NCBI GenBank assembly: GCA_905221605.1
Contig: CAJNDS010002726.1
Coordinates: 64,001 to 124,000 of the forward strand
DNA from: Symbiodinium natans
Taxonomy: Eukaryota; Sar; Dinophyceae; Suessiales; Symbiodiniaceae
Length of the DNA: 60,000 bases
Direction of reading: 5' to 3'
Part shown: positions 1 through 11,399 of the stretch, piece by piece
Layout of the letters: every line of letters starts with the position of its first letter
How positions within the stretch are numbered: the stretch's first letter is position 1
Position numbers and translations under genes: made by a program
The notes under the pieces: model-generated
The model's input: only the letters and a program-made list of their open reading frames with translations
Told to the model about the DNA's origin: nothing
The model's database searches: none

Positions 1-1011
1 ATCCTAGAGGGGGTGTAGTGCTTCAGATTCATTGGGACCAACGTTTCTGGTACAAGCCACTTATAGGGCCTAGTTGTGCGAGCCCGCAACTAGCTAAGGT
101 GCATGTCCTCCTTCTGCTTTGGTTTGCACAGGCCTGCCTTTCTGTGTGGTCATGGTCGAACAATGCTCGGGTGTTTTAGCCAGTATTCCTTCGCTGCACC
201 TCCACATCATCTCGTGTTTTCTGTGGCGGTTTGGACGAGAAAAGCCCATTCCATCCTTGTAGGGTTTAGCATAACTTCGGAGCTTCACGCGCTTGTCAAA
301 CTGGTGGATCCAAGAAGTCCATGCTACGGAGCACCGAGACCTCAACTCAGTCTAAGTCCATCTCAGCATCTATGCATGCATGTGCATATCATGCGGGACA
401 TGACTGGGCACGTAGTGAGTGGCAGCTTGGCCTGCCCGGATGCCGCATTGAGTTTTGCGATGCTAGCAGTCGCTACCAAGAGCAGGAGCAGTCACCGATA
501 CAGAACGATACAAAGCCGAAGCATGAGAAGTGGTTGGAGAAAGAACAGCGGAACAGCATGTAGAATTGTTGTAGTGAATGCGTGACCAGGAACGCCCAAG
601 TCACTGTATAGACCACGTGAAAGCCTCTTCTGCGGAAGGTTCGCTGGATAGATGGTGGATTCTTGAGCAGGACGTGGGACCCGACGCAAGTCTTAAGAGC
701 TACCAGTAGCAGTTTGCCCTTCAGGGCTCGGGCTTGTACGGGGCATAGGTTACGTTAGGGCCTCAGGGCGGGTGTACCACTTAATCACCATTTAGTAAAC
801 CCCACGAGTGCCGAATTTTGTAGTTCTCTGAGTTCACAGTTTAGAGCCCAGAACCGGACGATCTCACTAGGGCATTGAAGAACAAAGGCGTGACAGGGTG
901 CTTCTTATGACCACGCGTACTCTCTACTGTTTGAAAATTGGTACACTGAAGCTTCAGCTTTCAGTTTCTTTGTAGGACCATCCGAAAGTGGCGCTGCTCG
1001 GCGTGTCTCAG
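1..1011. other. No supported gene
   Basis: Both strands have open stretches of 60 to 160 codons between 94 and 690, but none shows a recognised motif or a convincing pair of splice signals. I treat this as intron or intergenic DNA. Confidence 0.4.
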
Positions 1012-1102
1012 CGACCAAAGTGTCGTGGCCATGTGGTTCACCTGTTCCCTGGCCGCAGCCGGATGTTTAGCTCAGATTGAATGCCTATTGCACATAGAAC
1101 AT
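1012..1102 (+). CDS. Candidate internal exon, hydrophobic segment
   Basis: The open frame lies between an AG acceptor (gtctcag) and a consensus donor (CAT|GTAAGC). It contains the hydrophobic run VVAMWFTCSLAAAGC, which could be a signal peptide or membrane segment. The family is not recognised. The exon call rests on the strong donor and one open frame only. Confidence 0.33.
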
Positions 1103-1477
1103 GTAAGCTTCGCTTCTCAAGTAGCACAAGTGCCGAGCATGGGCACGACGCCCGCACTCCCTCCTAACAACCAACCCCATGTGCCTCAACCCCCCCCCCC
1201 CCTACCCTGACCTTCTGCTCGGACATCGACCATGTTTTGTGTGCCATCCCGCGACTGCAGGGATCTCTTTGCTTGTTGTCCGGTGTAATTAGGAGCTACC
1301 AACATAGGCAAAACCCAGATTGCTGAGTCGCATGATTGGTTCTCTAACCCAATTTGGTTGAATTTTGGTTGCTAACGGCTCTTCGCCAAATGCACCGAAG
1401 AGTTACCCCGCAGTCACAATTCGCTAGTCTTGTTAGCGACCTTAGAGCCCAGCTGCTTTAGACATCTAGGGCTGCAG

Positions 1478-1608
1478 AGGCAACTTCATTGGCATTGCCT
1501 GCCTGCGCACGATGCATTTCCAGTACCTGGTTTGGCCCCTTGGAAGTGATGTACTTTGAGCCTTTGTTTGTCCACGAAGCGCCTTCGGACTTTTTTCTCG
1601 AAATCATT
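1478..1608 (+). CDS. Candidate internal exon, unknown protein
   Basis: A CAG acceptor precedes the only open frame of three. It reads through FGPLEVMYFEPLFVHEAPSD to FFLEII, followed by GTAAAA as donor. The composition is protein-like, with aromatic and acidic residues, but the family is not recognised. The + strand orientation is inferred from the splice signals. Confidence 0.33.
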
Positions 1609-2621
1609 GTAAAAGGCAAGAACCCACAACCAAAAACCCCGAACCTTGTAATGCAACATGCCAAAGTCCCTAAATCCCGTAAACTCTAAGGGTGTCTTCA
1701 GAATAGAATCGCCAGCCCTCACAGACAAGGGCCTCCGGGAGTCACACAAGACACGGGTCAGGGTGGAGGCTTGATGGCGGCTTCTGATCCCGTTCAGCTG
1801 GTCGGCAACATGTACCGGGTAGCCATGTCAATAGCAAGCCCGAAGCCAGGGTCCAAGGACTCGGTGTTTTGGGCTGGCCATGCATGGACATCCCTATAAG
1901 ATCCTATAAGCATCTATAAGCACTACCCGACACACCCCAAGATGACCTCTTTTTTGTTGAGCGCGCCATTGAGGTACTTCCATACCATCCCCTACCTGGC
2001 CTACTGTTGTTTCGGCAGCGGCCGGCTGCACCATGCTGCAGCTACAGCGATCATCACGCTGCTGGCCCTGGGGCAGCATGGAGTCACGCTTTTCCTTCCG
2101 AACGCGGTGTCGTTCACGTTTTCAGAGACGCTCCACCCCAAAGCCTTGTTGCATTGGTGTCTTGCGTGCCAGACTGTTCCGGTTTGCAGAACGACTGCAT
2201 GAAAAGAACATGTACACGCACCGCACAAGTAAAACGTGCCTGAACCTGAAGATTGAACAGCAGGCTCCTATGCTACCGTATGCTACCTGCTTGCCAACCA
2301 CTCCTAAATGCCTTATTTAGAGAGCGCTTGTGGAGTAGGAAGTGTGTGGAGCCTGAGAAGTTAAATGGACCCAGAAGTTCTCGTGAGGTAGAAGTGCCCT
2401 TTATCGTGACGACCCACGGAGAGGTGCGCTGTAGCGATCTTCTTAGGGCCGAGAAGGGCTTTTACACGTTGTGTCTACGATTATCCGTTTAGTTCCGCGC
2501 TTTAACCTTTAGGTGTTTGGTAGCAGGTTCGCCGCGACAATTTCCCAGCTGGGAAGCAGCACGTGTTCATTGAACGTTCTGATTTGAAGACTACAATCGG
2601 CGACTAGAGCCCTGAAGTGAA

Positions 2622-2774
2622 AGCGAAGACGTGGCATGTGGCTGGGGCTTCAGTCATTCGGGCATGAAGGTTCCTGTGGCACCGTGCCTAGCTGGCGAGA
2701 CTTTGCATGTGCCATACACAGCTTGGGCCGTGACTGGGCTTTTGGGCCTGGCTGCCTTCTACTTGGACGATAGA
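2622..2774 (+). CDS. Candidate exon with hydrophobic stretch
   Basis: The open + frame includes AWAVTGLLGLAAFYLDDR and then a GTGAGC donor. A membrane segment is possible. The acceptor is not defined and the left end is approximate. The family is not recognised. Confidence 0.27.
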
Positions 2775-3461
2775 GTGAGCATCGTCCTGTGTCACGCTCT
2801 GCCGCCGAAGTCGGGGCTTACCTCTGCTGACAGTCTGCTGCACTTTCGCAAAGGCCACAGAGCACAGTGTATGGATGGCCATTCAGCTTTTTGCAACGTT
2901 TACCGCTTAAGTTTGTTTTGAACTTCGCTTTGGTTTAATGGGGCGTGGTGGTCCAGAGTGGCGCCGGTTGGACGTTGTGGTAGGACAAGGCCCAGTTTCG
3001 CACCGCGCGGCTAGCTAGATATCCCGATATCCCGCACGTACAACATCCCTGAAAAGCCTTTTTGAGGCCGAGTCCCGCCTTTCTGATCCGCTTCTGATTC
3101 TACCGACATTGTGCTCTGATCTGTGACCAGCCCGTTTTTTTGCAACATTCCGCTCTGGCTAGGAGCATTCGATTGCCGTGAGTGAGCGAAGCCCGTCAGA
3201 GTTGTTCAAGAGCCAAAGCCCTAATCTCTAAAAAGGCCTCTTAAAACCACCCGAAAGGTGCGCGGTCCGGATGGACGTCGTTGGACCTCTCCCGGCCACT
3301 CGACCTGATGGACTTAAGTCTCCAGATTTTCCTTTTCGGGATTCCGCTCGCGGCTTGTTGTGGGCTTTCGAGAATACGGGCTCGAGAGCTGTACAGGCAT
3401 GTAGGAAGGCAATCAATTCAGAAATGCTAGTTTAGTCGTTCTTCTTTGTACTGCGAGCCAG

Positions 3462-3638
3462 CGAGGTCCTGTCCGGCTGGCAGGACCCCTGACCACCTGT
3501 AACTACGAACTGATCTACACCTGGGGACCCCCATTTCGTGAGACATTCCACGAGCAAGCAATTCACCGTGTGTGCTTCCCTGGCTTTGTGCTGCATCAGG
3601 GTTTGGAATTGCCCCAACGTGACCTTGGCAGACGTTGA
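3462..3638 (+). CDS. Candidate exon or C-terminal exon
   Basis: An AG acceptor at 3460-3461 opens a phase-0 frame of 58 codons to a TGA. It contains CNYELIYTWGPPFRETFHEQ and FPGFVLHQGLELPQRDLG. An overlapping minus-strand frame (3432-3617) is also open, so strand is not certain. No family is recognised. Confidence 0.3.
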   Translation, partial: RGPVRLAGPLTTCNYELIYTWGPPFRETFHEQAIHRVCFPGFVLHQGLELPQRDLGRR

Positions 3639-4005
3639 GAGAATCGCACCGCTTGAGTCAGTTGCGTAGCATGTTCAACGGGAACGGGCCAACAAGGGTT
3701 TCTTGGCGGCCTGGGGGCACTGGTACATACGGTAAGGTGGGCTAGTCTCATCACTCACATGCGTCACTCGCTCACCCCGAATGCGCACCCCACGGGGATG
3801 TGACGGGTTTGGTGCAAGGTTTGCCAACCAGCCTGGGAAGCATACTTCTTCAGGCAGGAATGTAGACCGCTCCGTCCGACTGCATCGGTTCAGAAACTTG
3901 AGTCTTGATGGCACCCGGGATGGCCGTGACTAGCAACATCCATGCCATTGTCGAGTGCGCTGTGCACATTGGACATTCGACCATTTTGTGTTAAAGCGGC
4001 AGCAG

Positions 4006-4150
4006 ACGTGCTATTGCTATCATCGATGCTGTCGAACTGACCCCCCGACCTCGACTTGAACGCTGGAACCGCCCCAAGATGCAGGCAACCCACTGGTTTC
4101 TGCTGTTTGGACTCCTGGTGCAGAGCTGCCGGAAAGGCAAGACGGACTAG
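4006..4150 (+). CDS. Candidate C-terminal exon
   Basis: After a cagcag acceptor the frame reads RAIAIIDAVELTPRPRLERW and then ATHWFLLFGLLVQSCRKGK, ending at TAG. The hydrophobic segment followed by a basic tail suggests a C-terminal membrane anchor, which is inference only. The other + frames are closed nearby. Confidence 0.32.
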
Positions 4151-4922
4151 CCGCCCCAGAAGGCTCCGAGAGGGTTTCTTGCAGAGATGTCATGGGATGA
4201 GTTTGGTGAAGTACAGGGTTCAGGGTTGAGTCAGGGCTTGGGGGGTGTGATGATTCATTTGAGAAGGAAGCTGAGTGCCACTTTTGGTTTGGGGAGCTGG
4301 GGCTTGGCTCTACAGCGCCGCGGCGAAAGCTGAGAGGGGTTTGCCTTCAGAGTTCCTTCCAAGAAAGCTTTGGAGTGCACAGCCCTAGCCAAGATCAACA
4401 TGTCACATGTCATACGTTACGGAATTGTTGCGTAAGGTTTATATCACGGGGTTGGAGGAGTTCTGCATCTCAGATTTTTGGGTATCTCACGTGAGTTGAC
4501 GGTTGAGCAGACTGTTCTCCCAGCCTCCAAGAAGGCCCACTCTGAAGGCTCACAAGAGGGAGGATTCAGGCGCACTGTTTTGCCTCTGGGCCCCTTGACT
4601 TTCAGCTCGCCAACCTGAACCCACAGCTCGAGTCCCTAAATCGGCATGTGCCCGAAAGAGCTTCGAAAAGAACCCCGCTCCCCGCCCAAAGCAGAGACAA
4701 AGCATTCGTCGGTTCGACATCCGTCAGGCGCTGGCAAGCCGGTGTCCAGCTGAGTCAGCCAAGCACCCTCAACCCCAGAGCCGACCTCTACAATGCTTCA
4801 CTCTGCATACCTACACGTCGCCCCTGAACAGTGAAACCGCGGCTCTGCGCCTCTGTGCGACTTTGAGCTCGTGCTTTTCACGACACCTCCTTCTCAAGAA
4901 TGGCTGAGGGTAGTGTGCACAG

Positions 4923-5084
4923 AAAGCTCCAGCTACACCCACAATGCTCTGTCTGGAGCCGCAGAGCTTCGCTGGTACTGCTCGTTCGGTTCGCCGACGG
5001 AGCATCAAGAGAATCCCATGGTATGCAGAAAGGACTGAGGTGAATGTAAGGTCGGACGCCGAATGCAAGATTTTCCAGGCATTC
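4923..5084 (+). CDS. Internal exon, basic protein of unknown family
   Basis: This has the cleanest splice signals in the left third: a CAG acceptor, exactly 54 codons in phase 0, and a perfect GTAAGT donor. It encodes KAPATPTMLCLEPQSF, an arginine-rich part (ARSVRRRSIKRIPWYAERT), and VNVRSDAECKIFQAF. The family is not recognised. Minus-strand frames over the same bases are also open, but they lack matching splice sites. Confidence 0.52.
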
Positions 5085-6922
5085 GTAAGTTTCGCGAGTA
5101 TTGGTCGTCAGCAGAAAAAACGTAAGATCCAGATCCCACTGTTTATGCTCAAGATGCATTCTTTCTGACTACCATGGGAGGCGATCGCTTGAGGAAAATG
5201 GCTCACTTCCAAGAGTAGGAGGGTTCAGCTCCAGCCTTGGGGTTTGCAGTGGCCTCAGGGTCGTCGGCCGCCAGGGTTAAAACATGTTGAAGCTAACAGC
5301 TAAAGTTCCAAGCTGTTTCAAGCTTTAGGTTTGTAGGTCCTTGAAAAACTGCAGTCCGTCCATGTACAGGAATCCTTTTACAACGCAGTTCGTCTTCAAA
5401 CCAGCGGTGCCGCAGCTTCTTTTGAGCACACCACCTTATCGGCAAAGTAACCCCAAAGCCTCCTCCCAGCGTGCACCTTGGCTCTTGACCTTGGGCCTCG
5501 ATCCCCAAACTGTCGGATTGGGTCGGACTGGAAGCCGGTCCAGAGGGCCATGGGCAGGTCTACATGGGTTACAGATGATACGCAGACAAGCTAAATGTCC
5601 TTAGAATAATCCCCTGAATCCTAGGCCCTTGAGCCCGCCAATGAGGTGCTTCCCAAGTCGCGCATCCTCTCCCGGGACGCGGGGAAGATGTTGGGCAACG
5701 CTCCCGCCCGGCCACCCCCAGAAGGGGGTTTCCTGATTCAGGGTTTGGTGTCTGAAGGGGCTTCAACCCCAAGTCCCTGAACCCTAATCCCCGACATAGT
5801 TTCCGGCATCGGAGGCGCTAAGCTTCAAACCCCCAAGGCAGTCTTCAAGCCCAATTTCGGGTGCTTGTTGTGTTCATGCTGCTGCGACGCTACGAGGCTT
5901 TCCATTGTCCGGAACTTGCTTTGGGGGCTACATTTTGAAGTTAGGGTTGCGTTGAAGCTGGAAATCTGGCAACAGAGTCAGAGTTGAGGCTTGGCAGGCT
6001 AGGACACGAGAGTTCCAGGCCTCAGTGTCGAGGATCAGTCTGGTCGTGTTAGAGGACTCGGCAGTTCGACCGCTTGTGTTTTAAGTGTTTGCCGCCAAGC
6101 TTAGTCATGCCATCCCGAAAGCAGAGCCACGGAGCCACGGCCGTCGCCTGTCGAGGCTACCCCAAAAGCCCGCCCAAACCCCTACGCTGCACTAAAGCCG
6201 AGAACCCCATATAGCTATGACCCAAATTGACACCCCGCAAGGCCTGCTTCCACGGCGTGGGCGACAACCACTTCGAGGTCAGAGCCAGCTCTCCTCCATT
6301 GGTTCCTTTCAGTTTCGGGTTTCAAAGGGTTTCCGGCTCAGATCCTGGGGTGTGCCACGTGTGTGGGTCAGGGTGGAGGAGGTCCGGGTCCCATGCAGGG
6401 ACAAAGTTTGGTCCTCTGCTTCCTTTAGTGATCGATTCGGTAGGGAATGATGATGCTCAGGATCCAGAGGGTTTTAGAAGGAAGCTTTTGAGACCACAGG
6501 CCCTCAGGGGCAAAGAGCCTGGACCCAAAATTTGAACCCCCCTCTTGCAAAATTCACGTCGGCTTCTCTTGGCAAGCCTTGTCTCCCAACGAGAGTTTCC
6601 TGTACCCGAAGCCTCGGGGCCTCCGGGCTTTCAAATTCCCCAATCCTCACCTCCCAGAACCCGGCATCGAGGTAGTCTTCTTGTTGCAATCCCGGTCAGG
6701 TTCGGGAGGGCACCCCCCATCAACATCTTGACCCGAAGTCCACACGCCAAGAGTCCAACTCAGCCTGTTTTCGATCGATAGGTCGGGCACAGCACCTGTG
6801 CTGCGGTCTTCGATGACGACCCAGAGGTGGTCGCAGGACGATGTGGGATGTCGGAAGGGGGCGTCGAGGGGAAACTGGCGTTGGTAGAAGAGAGATTGTT
6901 GTGCTCTGCTTGTTCTTTGCAG

Positions 6923-7083
6923 TACGAGCAGCTAGGTGTCCAGGGCCTGATCTGAAGAGTCTTATTTGCGATAGCGATGCGCTTTCAGTATCCGACCCGG
7001 AGAATCACATTGATGCATTGGCATGCACCCCACATCTTGCCATTCTATCGCATCAAGCCTCAAGAACTAAGGCTAGCAACTAA
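6923..7083 (+). CDS. Candidate C-terminal exon
   Basis: A strong pyrimidine tract and acceptor (tgttctttgcag) precede a frame of about 52 codons that ends at TAA. It contains RAARCPGPDLKSLICDSDA and SVSDPENHIDALACTPHLA. The family is not recognised. One alternative frame from the same acceptor stops after 11 codons. Confidence 0.4.
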
Positions 7084-7366
7084 GGGTTTATAATGGTTTA
7101 TAAACGCTGAGGCAAGGCGTCGCAAGTCATCAACAGCATTCGATTGCTGAAGCGCTTGGCAAACATCACCAATTCCACTTGATTGCCGATTTGAGGAACC
7201 ACCGGAACGAATTGCCACGTCGGCTCGGAGCCAAGCACAAAGGAGGGGAGTAGAGTCTCCATGTCCAAGCACTCGCCCTGAACCTTGAAGGGCTCCCTGA
7301 ACCCTAACCCTAACATCGAAAGATCCTGAACTGCCACAATTAAATGCCGATTCCTAAATTCCTCAG

Positions 7367-7462
7367 GTCTGGACTTTGGACCCTACACCGATGCCCGAGT
7401 GGAGAAGATCCGGTGGCATCCTTTGTACGACTTCCTGGAGGCGAGGGGTTCCGGCTTGGATA
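7367..7462 (+). CDS. Exon 1 of a three-exon candidate gene
   Basis: The acceptor is cctcag. The frame reads LDFGPYTDARVEKIRWHPLY and DFLEARGSGLD, with a possible GC donor after GAT A. The one-base remainder fits the next candidate exon at 7673, giving an in-frame Lys. Acidic, aromatic and basic residues are mixed as in a soluble domain. The family is not recognised. Confidence 0.45.
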
Positions 7463-7672
7463 GCGACTCCAATGGCTTAGTCCACACTAGCTTCTTGTCT
7501 ATGCGTTGTTTACATGTCGTTCCACACCCTATGCCCTGGCCCTCCCCGATGACTCCCCCCCACACGCACCAAATCCACCTAGCCACTAGCTTGAACAAGC
7601 GACCCCCGACCCAAAAAGCCCTCTAAACCCTGAACCTGTGAGACCCTCAAGCGCCACACAAAAAGATCCCAG

Positions 7673-7780
7673 AAGAGGCCGAGCAGTACGTCAATGCCCG
7701 GTTCCAGATCGGGTCCTTGGCGACCCCGCAAACCTGTGACGAGCTGAGCCGGGCGCCCGAGGGGAGGATGGACCGAATGT
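7673..7780 (+). CDS. Exon 2 of a three-exon candidate gene
   Basis: After the acceptor (gatcccag) the frame encodes EEAEQYVNARFQIGSLATPQ and TCDELSRAPEGRMDRM. Splitting at ATG T|GCAGAT (GC donor) leaves one base, which joins the GC start of the exon at 7851 as a Cys codon. The intron would be 70 nt. The family is unknown, but the three exons read as one continuous frame. Confidence 0.45.
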
Positions 7781-7850
7781 GCAGATTCCAGGAGCTTAGG
7801 CATGCAATCATAGTGGTTTGAAGTATCGGGTTTTGGGGCTGTCGTACCAG

Positions 7851-7973
7851 GCTTCACGTCGGAATATGTGCCGCCATCAGGATTTGTGCAGTGCGAGTTT
7901 TGGAATTGTTTGCGCGCTCTTGCGGGCTTCGTGCCGGCCGGTGTCACAGCTCAGCACTCGCTAGGTGCTGTAA
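7851..7973 (+). CDS. Exon 3 of a three-exon candidate gene
   Basis: After gtcgtaccag the frame reads FTSEYVPPSGFVQCEFWNCL and RALAGFVPAGVTAQHSL. The donor is uncertain: GTGCTG or GTAAAT lies close by. It contains two Cys near Trp and a hydrophobic stretch. It is in phase with the exon ending at 7780. A minus-strand frame here is open too. Confidence 0.42.
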
Positions 7974-8527
7974 ATTCTGAAAGAACCTGTGCAAAAGATC
8001 TGAGGATCTGGCAGCTTGAAGCTGGGAGTCTCTGCATGTTCTGCTTCCCACCATCCCCCCAAGTCACTCTGCTGGATTCCGGAATTCCTCGAAGGCTATG
8101 GCTGGCGCGGTGTGGAGTATCAGGGCTGCCAGGCTTGCGGCCCCATTGGGCATGTGAGATTCAGAGTTTGAAGTAGACTACAGGGCAACCTGAACCAAAC
8201 ACATCCCACTTTCGGTACAAGAAATTTTGCACAAGAGGCCCCACAATCGCAAATTTCCAAACCTCACTGATACCACCGGGACGAAGCAATCGAGAGCCGG
8301 TCGAAGGGTTTCTCATGGGATGAATTTCTGCGAGTCAAAGGGCCACCGTGTCATGTGTGTTTATCAGATTGAGCTCTTCTAGCATAGGGAGGTCTCTACA
8401 AAAGACTGATTGGAAAGGGAGAAAACCCAGCTAACACGCTGAATGGTGAAGAGGTGGAGTAGCGCCAGACCGAAAAGTCTACCTCCTGTTTGACAAAAAG
8501 TTCTGTGGATTCTTTTTCTTCTTCAAG

Positions 8528-8890
8528 AGCAGACTTTCTGTGGAGGTTCTTGAGGGGATCCCGAGCATCAAGTGGAGTCCCGAACGCCCTCCAAGCGCAG
8601 GACGTGTCGGAGAGGGGGAACCCTTGCATCAGCCGGCCCCCCTGCTTCTCCGAAAAGGCGGCTTTCTCTGGTTGTTGTTGGTGTGGAGTCTCCGGGAACC
8701 CCTCAATGACTCAACTCTCGAAGCCACTCCTGAACCTGGAAACTGCTTTAGCGACCTGGGCTTCGAGTGTTGCAGTACCACCATCACCTTAAGCCATAAA
8801 ACTCTCCCAGACTTTGGTCAATTCGCCGCACCTTGGTTTCTTATCCAGAGGGCTTCCAGCTTAGTGCTCGAGCATGGGCGCTCAACCTGA
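8528..8890 (+). CDS. Candidate exon, 3' end uncertain
   Basis: A very good pyrimidine tract (ttctttttcttcttcaag) precedes a phase-0 frame starting SRLSVEVLEGIPSIKWSPER. The frame stays open to a TGA at 8888-8890, but the true exon may end much earlier, since other frames look equally plausible after about 8600. The family is unknown. Confidence 0.33.
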   Translation, partial: SRLSVEVLEGIPSIKWSPERPPSAGRVGEGEPLHQPAPLLLRKGGFLWLLLVWSLREPLNDSTLEATPEPGNCFSDLGFECCSTTITLSHKTLPDFGQFAAPWFLIQRASSLVLEHGRST

Positions 8891-9208
8891 AGCTGTACAA
8901 TGTTTACTGAAAGTACATCTGAAGCCCTTGCCTCTGAAAAGGACACTTCCCGAAGAGACGGACAGGTGAACCGAATCGCCACCTCGCAGTTTGAACCTCC
9001 CCTCGACCCTGAGCCCCTCTGAGCCTTCGGAAGACCTGAGGCTGGGAAGGTGCTCGTCTCAGGGGCACCGGGCTCCGTGGTAACTTCTGTGTTCTGCCGG
9101 ATTCATAGGTTGACGGTGTAGAGGTTCATTCTCTGCACAGGCTCTCTTGGACAGGGTATCCAGGGGTGTCGCGTGGAGCATCTTCAAAATTATTCGCTCA
9201 TCAGGCAG

Positions 9209-9264
9209 GGAATCGAAGCCGCATCGAGAGCATTGGTCGATTGGACGACTTGTCGCGCGCAGCC
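9209..9264 (+). CDS. Candidate exon upstream of the WYPENHDF exon
   Basis: The acceptor is tcaggcag and the frame reads NRSRIESIGRLDDLSR. A GC donor (CGC|GCAGCC) would leave phase 0 for the exon at 9307 with a 42-nt intron. If not spliced here, the same frame continues through AAFDFEYFGTHYTI to a stop at 9357. Confidence 0.35.
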
Positions 9265-9306
9265 GCCTTTGACTTCGAATACTTCGGCACCCATTATACT
9301 ATAGAC

Positions 9307-9390
9307 GTGGTACCCCGAGAACCACGACTTCTATGTGCAGAAGTCGGGGAGGCGTAGCAAGCTGCCCCGCTCAATTTTCGCACCCCCTCA
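9307..9390 (+). CDS. Candidate exon with WYPENHDFYVQ
   Basis: The acceptor is ttatactatag. The phase-0 frame reads TWYPENHDFYVQKSGRRSKL. This looks strongly coding, yet it lies in a different frame from the coding-looking stretch immediately upstream. The right end is not defined. The family is unknown. Confidence 0.4.
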
Positions 9391-10473
9391 TCCCGTCAAG
9401 CCTCTACAGATCGGGGTCACCCCTCGAACGCCCCTTCCACACCTGACGCAAACACACCCGACGCCTCTTCCCCCCGGCTCAGAAGCGGGCTATTCCGAGC
9501 CGGAGTTGGCGGGGTGGGTGCACCCAGGAGCTTCTCTCTATTGTGCCTCTTCAGAGGTCCCTTAAGAGAGGGCTTTCTCTTGGGAGGTCCCTTTTCTTGG
9601 GCCTTTTTGGTGCGGTGCTTTCTTGACTTCAGCTTCGAAGCAGCTTCGGGACTCACGGTGTGGAGGTTTCTCTTTTGGGGGGGCGGGGAGGTGAAAGGTT
9701 CTTGATTCAGGGCTTCAGTTCATGGGTGAGACTTATAGGTTCTTGGAGCGGAGCCGCAGGCGCTCATCCAAGCCCCCAAAGGTATCTGCAACCTGGGGGC
9801 AATGTGTTTACATCACAGTTTCCCATGTGTTGCGCTCTTGAACTCCTTGCGAACTAGTTCTCAGAGTGCCGGCAGCTTGGAGATTCATTTGTGGTAGTCT
9901 ATCAGGTAAAACATCTCCGGACTCTGATATGCCCCTGAATCGCCTGAAGCTTTCATCATCGAATACATGCCGATCGGGGCAGTGCGTTGAGTCCTTAGAT
10001 GTTACATTCTACTAACTCTCGGACCACAAGTTCTTGCTCCTCCAAGGCTCAGCTACTGCCGAAATCCTCGGCCGGGAAGCGGGGCTCCAAGGAATGGGAT
10101 GGCTGCTAGCAGCAGCTGGCGAAAACTTGATGATTGCGAACTCCTGGAACACTGCTTTTTGTGTGGAGTTTCAGAGGATGTCATAAGGGGTTTGCAAGTA
10201 CAGCTTGACTGTAGCTGATGCATGTTTTCGACAGGCTAAGTCGGTGTGTCTTTCTGTACGAAGAATTGTTACAGATGTTCCTTGTGTTGTTCATGGTCGC
10301 TTGAACATGCGTTTGTTGGCCTTGCTTACTTGAAGGCTCGAAACATGTTCATGATGATGGTGTCCACAGGAGTAGAACGATACTAGTCTGTACATATACA
10401 GTATACACAACTACGTATAGATGAACAAATACCGAGAAAGAAGGGTTGAGACCTTCAAAATGTTTTTGTTCGA

Positions 10474-10932
10474 ATGGGAGGGGTGCCTTGTGCACGGTTG
10501 TCTTCGAAGACATATTGGGCGGCGCTGGTAGGACAGGGGTTGTATAGTCTTGCATCATCGACAATGAATGTCTATAGCAAATCCCCCTGGTTGATGCCTT
10601 TCAGCGAGGCTAGTGCTTTTCCTTGCCCGAAGCTGCACTGCCAAGTCGTCTGGAACGTCGTAGATTGGTTACTTAGCAACTCTAGATTCTTGACGATATC
10701 TTATCTGGATCGTACGCATTGTTGGTACCGACTTTTCGCATGCTTGCGTGATGCATCAACCTCGAATGCAAGTTCCCAAAAGCGCACCCGTTGCATGGCT
10801 ACATCCGTGGACTTGGCCCGAAACATCGTTGGCGTTCAAACCCCAGTCCGAACACGATATCCCGATCCCACAAGGTCGGAATCGTGGCATCTGGTGCCAT
10901 ACGATCAAAGGAAGTGCTGCCTCCGCAGTTGA
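10474..10932 (+). CDS. Long open frame, unknown
   Basis: This is 152 codons without a stop. The central part reads VVWNVVDWLLSNSRFLTISY and the end SESWHLVPYDQRKCCLRS. A second + frame (10748-11005) is also open and protein-like. No splice or homology evidence decides between them. Confidence 0.27.
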   Translation: MGGVPCARLSSKTYWAALVGQGLYSLASSTMNVYSKSPWLMPFSEASAFPCPKLHCQVVWNVVDWLLSNSRFLTISYLDRTHCWYRLFACLRDASTSNASSQKRTRCMATSVDLARNIVGVQTPVRTRYPDPTRSESWHLVPYDQRKCCLRS

Positions 10933-11118
10933 GTTGACAGTCCGAGTATGTCGCGCCATGGTCCCTGGACTGTGTGTCACAGGAGAAGGGGTTTACATTT
11001 CTTGACTAGACCCTACCACAGACAAATTTAGCAAAACATGCCAAGAACTCCACGACATACTTGGTAGGCTTCATCCCGTGGTTGACGGTAAATCCGGTTT
11101 GCATACAAAGCCAGATTA

Positions 11119-11393
11119 GCTGCTAATCCCCAAGCCCTTTGCCGAAAGAGACTTCAGAAGTCAAAGTTACGAAGTTCCCATCAGTGGGAAGAGCTGGGCG
11201 CATCTGAGAATTTGTGAGGATGAGCCCGCACAACTGGTCTGCATGCTTCCGAGACGAGCCCTTGAAACCTACTTCCTGCAGAGAGCACCAAGAACCTTCC
11301 GAACTCAGGCATCCCGAAAAAAAGGCTATCATGTTCTGGCACGGACCTTCGTGGTGTCCCGAAGATGTGTGGCCTAAAGCCCTAAAGCATAAT
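11119..11393 (+). CDS. Open frame, basic, unknown
   Basis: This is 91 codons without a stop, including PFAERDFRSQSYEVPISGK, AHLRICEDEPAQLVCMLPR and YHVLARTFVVSRRC. Two other frames over the same bases, one on each strand, are also protein-like. It may be one exon of unknown family. Confidence 0.27.
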
Positions 11394-11399
11394 TAGAGC

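Noticed and set aside
7098-7337. Minus-strand frame with ECLDMETLLPSFVLGSEPTW
   Set aside because: Protein-like, but a plus-strand frame over the same bases is also open and no acceptor or donor separates them.
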